Below are positions 56,441 through 64,000 of a DNA stretch of 64,000 nucleotides, in pieces. The first letter of the stretch is position 1. Each line of letters opens with the position of its first letter. Both the position numbers and the translations under genes were made by a program. The DNA comes from Chamaelirium japonicum. Taxonomy: Eukaryota > Streptophyta > Magnoliopsida > Liliales > Melanthiaceae. The DNA is taken from the NCBI GenBank assembly GCA_947650365.1, contig OX393550.1, positions 74,047,229 through 74,111,228 of the forward strand. Reading direction: 5' to 3'. The notes under the pieces are model-generated. The model made no database searches. It was not told where the DNA came from and worked only from the letters and a program-made list of their open reading frames with translations.

Positions 56441-57748
56441 AACTCATCCTCTGTAAAGTCTGCATCGATGCTCGAGTCCTCCTGCCTCAGACGTTGAAAA
56501 TCTAGACCGCTCCAATCTAAAGACACCCCTGCCTTCTTGTCAACCTCCCGGAAAGAATCCTTGAAGTAAGAGGTAGCTGACCCTAGAATATCTAGGGTAG
56601 ATGACATCAACTCCCCTTCATGGAGCAAGGAGGATACGAAATTCTTCCTCCGGCGAGCATTCGCTACCTTGTGAAAATAGGAGGAATTGGCATCTCCTAA
56701 CTTGATCCATTGCTCCTTGGATCTCTGTCTCCACATCTCTTTCTCTTTCCGCAATAAAATAACTAAGGTCTCATTCAGTCTAGACAAGTTTGTTGTTTCG
56801 CTATCAGTAAGACTTCTAGGGCCTGAATCGAAGCTAAAGTCGAAGCCTTCTGCTTTAAAACGATTCCGAAATGATCCCAACTCCAACTGATGAGCTTCCT
56901 CTTAATGAAATGAAGTTTCCGAGTCATATTAAGTGCCGAGTTCTCATGCTGCCCCGCTTCCTCCAACCAACCTCTCAGCATCTCACCAAAACCCTCCTCT
57001 ACTACCCACATAAGTTCAAAAGGAAAAGGGGGGTGCACCAATGGGATGGAATCAGTTGCTAGGAGGATCGGAGGGTGGTTCGAAACATAGGATGCCAGCC
57101 CCATCTGATTAGAACCTGGGTACCTAGAGTCCCAGTCTGGAGAGAAGAGAAAACAATCAAACCTAGCCAAGATCGGATCTTCCCTCTTATTGCTCCAGGT
57201 GAAGGTGCGACCTGAAAGTGGCTGGTCTATCAGCTCCTGATGGCGGATGTAGTCGGAGAAGGACCTCATGGCTGAAAGATCCCCACCAATACGTAGTCTC
57301 TCCCCTGCCCCTCCATGACATTGAAGTCCCCTGCAATGACCCAAGGCCCAGCGAAAGTCGCCCGAAGGGAAGACAGTTCTGCCCAAAAGTTGTCCCCCCT
57401 ACTGTGATCAGTAGGATCGTAGACTGAGGAGATCATCCACTCCTCTCTGTCTAATCTGTTTAGCTGGATGAGAGAGAGGGAGAAGACCCCTACCATCGTA
57501 CTCCAAAGAAGGAAGAGGTCATCACTGTACCCTACTAGAATACCTCCTGATGCACCAGTAGCATCTTTCGCTTCCCATTTGGCAATCTTCTTAGTACTCA
57601 ACAAGCGAAAAATGTGATCGGCAGGATTCTCCCTCTTCGACTCCTGGATGCAGATGATATCCACATCATGGATAAACGCAAAGGAGCTAGCCACTCGTCT
57701 CTTCTCCGATCTGCCTAAGCCCCTAACATTCCAAGACAATATCTTCAT
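56437..57748 (-). pseudogene. LINE ORF2 endonuclease and linker
   Basis: The start is MKILSWNVRGLGRSEKRR (ATG at 57746-57748), with catalytic Asn. Then follow IICIQESKRENPAD (Glu), WVIAGDFNVMEGQGR (Asp, Asn), a frameshift at about 57266-57300, SFSDYIRHQELIDQPLSGRT and FTWSNKREDPILARFDCFL. The expected SDHxPI end reads SNHPPILL. The linker contains QWIKLGDANSSYFHKVANAR, conserved before the RT in plant LINEs. The apurinic endonuclease nicks target DNA to prime reverse transcription; here frameshift and Asp-to-Asn loss inactivate it. Confidence 0.85.
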
Positions 57749-57841
57749 TAAGGAACAAACAAGGACTCCATCAGGCCGAAGCAAGCTTTGCCCTCTTCTC
57801 TTCCATCGCCCGAATAGACTCCAGAAAGAAACAGACGCCAT

Positions 57842-59620
57842 TCAATTCTGAGGTAGTAATGAATCTAAAATTGCATCGCCCTCCAAAAGGGATAGAGGCA
57901 AGGAGACCGCAGGGTCAGATTGGTCTAGCTCAAAAAGGTGCATGTTCGACCGAACCAGTGCTTGAGCCAGCATCGGATCCTCCGAAGCGCTGCAAAATCT
58001 GTCTGAAACTTCTCCTGGCGGTATTAAGCTAGTGCCCGTCGCCCCCATCTGCCGGTTGCTCCTGCCTCCCTTGCTCATCTCCTTGCGACGCGATGTCGAC
58101 TAAGGCGCCCCTGCTGACATCAAACGTAGAGTTAAAAGCTCCCAGGAAAAGAGAGCTGTCTTCCACAACAGGTACAATGTCTGCCACAGGCTCCTCCTGA
58201 GTAGCATGGGTGTTCCCTTGTCCTCCAAAACCAGCAGGGTCAAGGCACCCACAAGAGGTGCTCTCATTGATGTCCGCAAACGGGTTGACGGGGGTGCCAC
58301 ACAAGCCTGGCTCCTGGCACCCTCACCCAGAATGGAGAAACCATTGTCTCTCACGCCCAATTCCAAATTGGAATCAAACGCGAAATCATGGACAAAGAAC
58401 GCGCTCCATGAATGGCAGGTAATATCTGCATCCCGCGAAATATGCCGTAGGGAGGGTGTACCTAGTTCGGGGACAGGGTCTCTGTCGGAGCCTTCCACTG
58501 GCGGCAACGTGTTCCCCACCTGCCCCCCGGCACGAACTCCAACTGGCCCCAAACTCAGTCCTGCCGACGCCGGAAACCGAGGAGGCCTTATGCAAGACTA
58601 ATGGAATTTCGTCGGTAGAGGTCCAGCCACCACCTGAGGTCCGAAGGCTGGGGGAATGATTGGCTCGTCCAGAGGGATCCGTCTCCCTGTCCAATAGTCC
58701 AATGGCGGGACAGAACCTAAAGGAGGAGGGGGGAGAAAGGTGCAATCTCCTAGCACCTGAGTGGAGAGGCGGACTCTGAACACCCCGCAACCGTGGTAGA
58801 ACTGCAAAACGGGAGACACCAGGATTGGCTCGTAGCAGATCACCGTGGCCTGGCAGAAGCGGCGGTGGGTGATGTTCGGGAAAACATTAAAACATTACCT
58901 GACCTTCCCGTAAGGCTCCAACAGAGCCCTAATGGAGCTCTCCCCCCAGGCGTTGAAAGGCAGGTCAAAGATAGTAACCCTAATAGCCGTCCTCCTCCAC
59001 CTCACGATCGCCCCTCCCAATTCGTCCCAGAGCCAGAAAGAGATTGAGATGGCTCCCATGTCTCTCACAGCTCTTCCGACTCAATCTCCAGAAATTAATG
59101 GAATGGAAACTCCACAAGAACTTCCCCATTCCCGATCTCCTGTGTTGGCCAAGCCCACGATCCATGCCAAGCCTGAAGAAGGTGCCCAGAGAGTTCGGAA
59201 GCGGACACCGAGCACCGAAAGACTAGGCACACCCCAGATCTGAAAAGGATCTCCATCATCTCCTCCCTCTGAGAATCATCTGGAAGATCCACCGAAGCCC
59301 CGGCGGGGGAGGATGCCGAACAGCCAGACGACTCTGGCGAGCACGTCATTCCACAACGATGGGATGTGTGTCCTACCTTGCCACAGGCGAAGCACACAAG
59401 GGGATTGCGACAGTCAGCTACAGTATGATCTCTCTCCCCACACCGGTGGCACCTTTGCCTGAGATCACCTCTGTGACTCCCAGGAACGCCTCTTGCTGGA
59501 AAGCACCTATGTCTCTGACCATGAGGTCCGGTCTCCTAACCACATTGGTGAAGGAGATTTTGGGGTGAAGCTTGGGGGAGGTTCTCAAGGGCGGACAAGT
59601 GGTATCCCCGAGACGCATAT
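57842..59620 (-). pseudogene. LINE ORF1 with CCHC knuckle and RRM-like region
   Basis: At 59397-59350 the minus strand gives MCFACGKVGHTSHRCG, a canonical CX2CX4HX4C knuckle. At about 58985-58915 the frame RVTIFDLPFNAWGESSIRAL resembles the RRM-like segment of plant LINE ORF1 proteins. A stop and frame change follow, then CYEPILVSPVLQFYHGCG and a Pro-rich tail. ORF1 normally binds element RNA. The order knuckle then RRM, and the position 5' of the endonuclease, fit plant L1 elements. Confidence 0.65.
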
Positions 59621-59800
59621 CTCGAGAACGACGCCTCCCTGCCTCCCTGCCTCCCTCTCCGTTCCTCCCCCTGAGCGGTTCCCCCTCTGAGCGACTGAGG
59701 CTCCTCGGGAATCTCCGCTAGTCGTCCCTCAAGAACGATCCATACCTAGAGATTGCCCTAGAGATCTTCCTCGAAAACACTCCATCGGAATCTCTGATCA

Positions 59801-60360
59801 ATTTTGATGGGACTCCAATGTGCCACTAAACAAGTAAAAAATAGAATCTTGAAAATCCATTTATCTGGGACATCAGACAAAAGAAAGACCCTCACCTAAA
59901 CATAATTTCATCAACAAATAGTTAAATTATCAATTCAGAATTTTCTATAGCACAAACATTCCATTTTAAAACAATTCAATAATCGGACAACCAAATCAGA
60001 AAACAATTCAATAACCAGAAAACAACATGTATTCTGATACTCTTTATAGGATAGTTGTACAATTCCATTTTGTGCCTGTACGAAGAGAAGTACATATGAA
60101 TTATACTCACTTCGGGTCGGATCGGTTCGGGTTGCTCGGGCCCTAATCCTGAACCGATCTAGATTTAATCGGGGTCCACAGCTATAAGAATCGAACCACC
60201 AGGTCTTTCAAAGTACCTGAACCAACCCGACCCAAGTTGCACCCGTTCTAAATCCCAACCAACACAGTAAAATTCAATGAGAGATCCGAGTATGGGGACC
60301 TTACAAACTATGGAAGGGTGGGATGATCCAACAAAAAGCATTACAACCAAATCCTACACT
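59801..60360. other. Unassigned, includes Tc/hAT-like CGGGTCGG relic
   Basis: No gene. GGGTCGGATCGGTTCGGG at 60114 and ACCAACCCGACCC at 60219 form an imperfect inverted pair, like the hAT-type relics elsewhere in the window. Confidence 0.35.
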
Positions 60361-60364
60361 CCAA

Positions 60365-60368
<4 letters not shown>

Positions 60369-60423
<55 letters not shown>
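60369..60423. repeat. (GA)n microsatellite
   Basis: About 27 GA units in intergenic DNA downstream of the bHLH gene. Confidence 0.95.
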
Positions 60424-60426
<3 letters not shown>

Positions 60427-61166
60427 TACTAGTGGGCCACCTTCTGACTTCCACTACCACCTTCAAAATATAAAAAACTAACAAAAAGTTAGATCCCCAA
60501 ACAAAAAGACCACAAACATGCTTCTATTCCTGAACTCAATTATTCCTTATACTATGATTGAATTTTTTTTTTTTCAAAGAGGTGGTGCCAATCCTTAGAC
60601 ACACATCAAAGAGGAACAAGACCAATTGCCAACAAAAAAAAAAAATAACAGGAACAAGACCCACCCCTCCTTTCCTCTTCCTCTTCACTTTCCTACTAAA
60701 TCAGCAACTAGTTAAACCCCCCAACCTCCCCCCCCCCCTCTCTCTCTGCTCCCTAAACTAATCCCCTCACCCCATGCAACACTCACCACCTGTTCCCATT
60801 CCCTAACCCACCTCTAAGTACAATACTAACACCCATTATTCCATGTTCAAAAAAAAAAAAACAACCCATTATTCCCTTCTAATCTATGGCCAGCCTCACA
60901 TCATTCTCCTTGTAGCTGTCCCAACACAGACACACACTCTCTCTCTCTCTCTCTCTCTCTCTAGACTCTCTCTCTCTCTCTATTTCTCTCTCTCAAGGGT
61001 CACCTCCTCTTCCTCTTTCCCTTTCTTTCTTTTCTTTTCTATGCTTCTTGCTTTACTTCCCAGACTGCTAAAAGCTCATATATATGGTTTCCTCTCTCCT
61101 TTTATTCTACCATTCACTACTTTCCTTTGGCTTGACACCTCAAAACCCTAAGTAGCTAGCTCCACT
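60424..61166 (-). other. 3' flank of the bHLH gene with (CT)n tracts
   Basis: Pyrimidine-rich DNA with CT tracts at 60938-60960 and 60966-60995 and A-rich runs near 60640 and 60849. It probably includes the 3' UTR of the minus-strand bHLH gene. No coding sequence was seen. Confidence 0.5.
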
Positions 61167-63064
61167 CTACCTGAAGCTTCCTCCAAAGGTGGCCATGGGA
61201 GTCCAGAAATCCACCAGGGCCTCGCTCGCCATCGGGTACGTGCTAGCGATCGGAACCAGGCACAGCCCTCTGCTTCTCAGATCCTGCTTCGGCCCCTCAC
61301 TATCGCTCGATTGGTCGGGATTCTGCACAAGGACGTACACCAATGCAATGCCTTATCAACTAGCTCACTAGCCAAGAGTGCAGTAAGATTCACCCAATGA
61401 CTCCATTACTAGATCTAGTACCTGTTGGTGTTGCATGGGGTGCCCATTTTTCAAGTATGGAGTACTTAAAACCTGAAATTATTTACATGGAGATATATTA
61501 ACTTTTTTTCTTCTTATATTCGACCCCCGAAAATTCATCGATGAAGAGACTTACACTGACTTGATCATGAAGTAACTTGATGTACTCGATCGCCTCGTGG
61601 AGTACTGATGCAGTGTCAGTCTGCAGGATAGAAAGAGATCGGCCGGATTGAGGTATAATGTGAGGATCAAATGCTTTAATATCTCTAGAAATCGAAAAAA
61701 AATTCACCTTTCCAAAAGGCGAAACCAGTTGCTGGAGTGCAGTGATTCTGTCTCCTAATTTCTCTTTCCTAACCTACAACCATAAAATTTAAACGCTACC
61801 ATCAATCTCTAAAAGAGAAAGCAAAAAAGGGTAAAGATCGAAAGTTCCATCGAGTAATATCTTTACCTTGAAGGTCGGTAATGGCGACGGCGTCTCGATT
61901 CGAGGCCTTTTCAATGCAGGCTCGCTGCTGCTGCCGCCGCTCCTCTTTGTCGCGGAAGAACTCGAGCCTCGGACTCCTTCCGGATTCGACTGAGCGATGA
62001 AAAAAAAAAAAAAAACCAATCGAGGCTTTGTAAACCCTAATTACCCGAAATAAAGTAACAAGATTATATACCTTCACGGTGTGGTTGCTGCAATTGGGTT
62101 TCTGCTCAAAGGTTTGCGCAGTGGATTCGGGTTGCGTCCGGGGGTAGAAGTCCGACCTCGCCTCGCTCGCGGCCGCGGCCGGAGCATTCCAGAACTGAGT
62201 GTTGTTGGAGAAGTTCAATTGGTTGCTAGATTGCTGCTTAGGAGCAGCAGGGAATTTAGGCCATGAAGGCTGCGGCAACTCGCTTGAGCTCTCGCAGTAA
62301 CCCATCATCGGAGCTTGGTAATTCATCGGCCGGTCATCGTAATTGGATTGCTGGGGCTTCGAATCGGGCTCGAACAACCCTTGCAGCTCCGTCGTGGGGC
62401 ACCCGTACGAGGTCGGAGCTAGCTGGAAGCTATCGCCGGAGCTCAGGTGATGTTGGTCTAGTAGGAAGGACTGGTTCATCTCGGCGTAAGGGTTCGCCGT
62501 GGGATCTCCGGCGCCCGCGTGGGCTTGATCGGAATCGATCGCCGGGTCTTGACGGAAAACGAGTCTCGAGCTGAGGTCCTCTTGGAGCATGGCGTGGAAA
62601 CTGGTCTCAGCCCTTCCACTACTTCTACTACATAGAATCAAGAAACCCCCATGTAAGTATAAAGATACAATTAAAATAAAAAATCAAGAATAAAGCTAGC
62701 GGGATTACAGTAAAGCTTGGGTCCAATCCATGGTGGAAGGGGAGAGGCCAAGGCTGTGGATCTGGAGGCTGGAATCCATCAGTGGGCTGCCGACCATGTA
62801 GTCGAGCGGCTGGGTCTTGTGGGTGTCTTGGAAAGTGACGGAGCTGCCGGAGGCCGAGCCCACGGGCTCGTCGTAGGACCGTCGACCCTCCACCATCTCA
62901 GAAGCAGCCCAACTGAAGCCCCCACCGACGTCGGCGATCGCGGTGGAGCAGGACACCGACGCAGCGGCCGACGACGTGGCCTGCCCATCGAAGCCGCCGC
63001 TCCTTGCAGGGTTCCACCATGAGCTCCCACTGCTGCATATCCCTGCTTGGAGGTCATCTGCCAT
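61167..63064 (-). CDS. bHLH112: bHLH transcription factor, bHLH112-like
   Basis: Seven exons, all with GT-AG introns (minus strand): 63064-62709, 62627-62072, 61989-61867, 61773-61708, 61620-61555, 61472-61422 and 61322-61167. They encode 457 aa. The N-terminal two thirds (exons 1-2) are Ser/Gln/Pro-rich and presumably regulatory, with the conserved [20 protein letters not shown] and [19 protein letters not shown] motifs. The bHLH spans about residues 340-389: [38 protein letters not shown] (helix 1) and [20 protein letters not shown] (helix 2). The tail has [10 protein letters not shown] and [15 protein letters not shown] and ends FGGSFR, as in bHLH112. The basic region lacks the His-Glu-Arg triad of E-box binders. 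Arabidopsis bHLH112 regulates abiotic-stress genes; role here is inferred. The frame is intact. Confidence 0.92.
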
Positions 63065-63154
63065 GCCTGCCGGTCTCTCCCTCTCTCTTGGTTGTTCTTC
63101 TTGCTGCTTGGGTTTTTGATGGAATGGAAAGGGTTCGGGTTGTAGTGCCTGGCC

Positions 63155-63162
63155 TTATATAA
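63155..63162 (-). promoter_or_regulatory. TATA box of the bHLH gene
   Basis: TTATATAA (palindromic) in the context GGCTTATATAAGGCC lies about 90 bp upstream of the ATG at 63064. A foldback MITE begins about 130 bp further upstream. Confidence 0.65.
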
Positions 63163-63290
63163 GCCGGGGGGAGGCGGTCTACGGTCTGGTTTGCAGAAAA
63201 AAACCGGTATTCCGGTTTTGTTTGACATTTTGACATTTCAACAGAGGATGTGATCAGATCATCTCCAAGTTTTTCATAATATTAGGGTTA

Positions 63291-63538
63291 TTTTGACTTT
63301 GCCCCCCAAAGTTTGTCTTGAATTAGACTTTACCCCCCATTTTTCATTAATTAGACTTTACCCCCCAAAACTAACTGTTCCATCAGCTCACCGTCTAAGA
63401 GATTGGGTGAGCTGACGGAAAAGAAAAAAAGTTTTGGGGGGTGAGCTGATGGAACAGTAGTTTTGGGGGGTAAACTCTAATTAATAAAAATATGGGGGGT
63501 AAAGTCTAATTCAAGAAAAGTTGGGGGCAAAGTCAAAA
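63291..63538. mobile_element. Foldback MITE upstream of the bHLH gene
   Basis: Two arms of roughly 100 bp are inverted copies, beginning TTTTGACTTTGCCCCCC at the left and ending GGGGGCAAAGTCAAAA at the right. Both arms contain repeats of TTAGACTTTACCCCCC. The loop holds GTGAGCTGACGG-type words. No clear TSD could be fixed. Short relatives of the ACCCCCC word occur in intron 1 of the FQR1-like gene (48760-48830). Confidence 0.8.
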
Positions 63539-63855
63539 ATATATGAGTAGTTTTGACATTGGAATTTTTTTGGATCTGCTCGGCCAAAAAGAAATATATG
63601 GTGCATTTGACCCACCCTTTTTCTTTCTTGGTGGACAGACCAAGAACCCGTTGTTTGGAATGGTCAACGAACGGGGCCCACTTCCCCTGTTGACAATATG
63701 AAGTGGTTTTACTATGCTACTGATCTCCTTCTCTTTTAGTGTGAGAGCATTGTTGAACCAACATGGGAAAATCTATGGGAGTAAAATGATCTTATAGGGT
63801 AAGAATTTTGCCTATTAACTAGTGTGTGACCTTGGTTCCATTGTGTTTAGGTTTG
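63539..63855. other. Upstream intergenic DNA
   Basis: No gene or element was recognised between the foldback MITE and the LINE tail. Confidence 0.4.
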
Positions 63856-63857
63856 TC

Positions 63858-64000
63858 TTTTTTTTTTTTTTTAAGAAATCGCTCTCAGTGAATGAGGACA
63901 AGGGGTTCGGCTTAGCCCTTGATCAGTAATATAGTAAAATGGTATGTACAAGTGGGACGAAGGTAAGCTTAAAATAAACCTATATAGATCACATGAAGAT
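63858..64000 (-). mobile_element. Probable LINE 3' end, running off the window
   Basis: A T run at 63858-63872 (poly(A) on the minus strand) is followed by a GAGGACAAGGGGTTCGGC block and a TTGATCAGTAATATAGTAAA block. This resembles the 3' UTR layout of the LINE fragment at 27800 (poly(T), GAGGGAGGG block, ACCATTAAACTAAGTC). No coding part is within the window. Confidence 0.4.

Larger units (their letters stand above)
52896..59800 (-). mobile_element. Dead L1-type LINE, 3'-truncated and internally duplicated
   Basis: On the minus strand the order from the right is ORF1 with zinc knuckle and RRM-like region, ORF2 endonuclease, RT, and the start of the C-terminal region. It then breaks off inside the fused gag stub (SFYSHLLPQLQSWHA, then unrelated sequence). 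No poly(A) tail, zf-RVT cysteines or TSD remain at the 3' side. The 1.8 kb RT/gag segment is present twice. The 5' boundary near 59800 is approximate. Every domain is interrupted. Confidence 0.85.

Overview
The window is nuclear DNA of a flowering plant, probably a monocot. The evidence is two intact intron-containing plant genes, plant-type Copia, Ty3, LINE, hAT and MITE elements, a Cassandra-type LTR carrying a 5S rRNA segment, and many (GA)n/(CT)n tracts. The species cannot be named from the sequence alone. About 80% of the window is transposable-element DNA, and only the last quarter holds host genes.

Layout. Positions 1-4957: part of a decayed minus-strand Copia element (copy C) inserted in an older LTR relic (4958-6009). 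6208-8832: a deleted Copia element (D). 9302-11830: two LINE 3' fragments flanking a non-autonomous hAT-like element. 13280-15712: a small non-coding LTR retrotransposon (E), followed by an AT-rich segment that recurs at 44.3-45.4 kb. 16.6-19.7 kb: an antisense ORF, a palindrome-rich (CGATCG) tandem array with a Cassandra solo LTR in it, and a polypurine tract. Together these look like the 3' region of a Tat/Ogre-type Ty3 element (G), whose LTR resumes at 42675.

19708-42670 is a stack of nested insertions resolved by target-site duplications. Copia A (minus strand, TSD TAACT) sits at the PPT/LTR junction of G. Copia B (plus strand, TSD ACCTT/AGCTT) sits inside the 5' LTR of A. A LINE fragment sits in one LTR of B, and a hAT element (TSD GAGATAAA) in the other. 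A GAGCATCTCC-type MITE (TSD TTA) sits inside the hAT element. A is broken by a few stops and frameshifts. B and C are coding-dead although the B LTRs are still about 96% alike, which suggests B moved in trans.

Host genes. 47223-51013 (+) is a complete four-exon FQR1-like NAD(P)H:quinone oxidoreductase gene (203 aa). 61167-63064 (-) is a complete seven-exon bHLH112-like transcription factor gene (457 aa). Between them lie a hAT-type MITE, a Copia LTR/gag stub and a dead LINE. In the LINE a 1.8 kb LINE/gag chimera is tandemly duplicated. A foldback MITE sits just upstream of the bHLH promoter. The two genes are not obviously related in function; the rest is mobile-element strata. I found no wholly new system. 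The most unusual points are the Tat-like antisense ORF plus palindromic array, the trans-mobilised B/C family, and the duplicated LINE-gag chimera.
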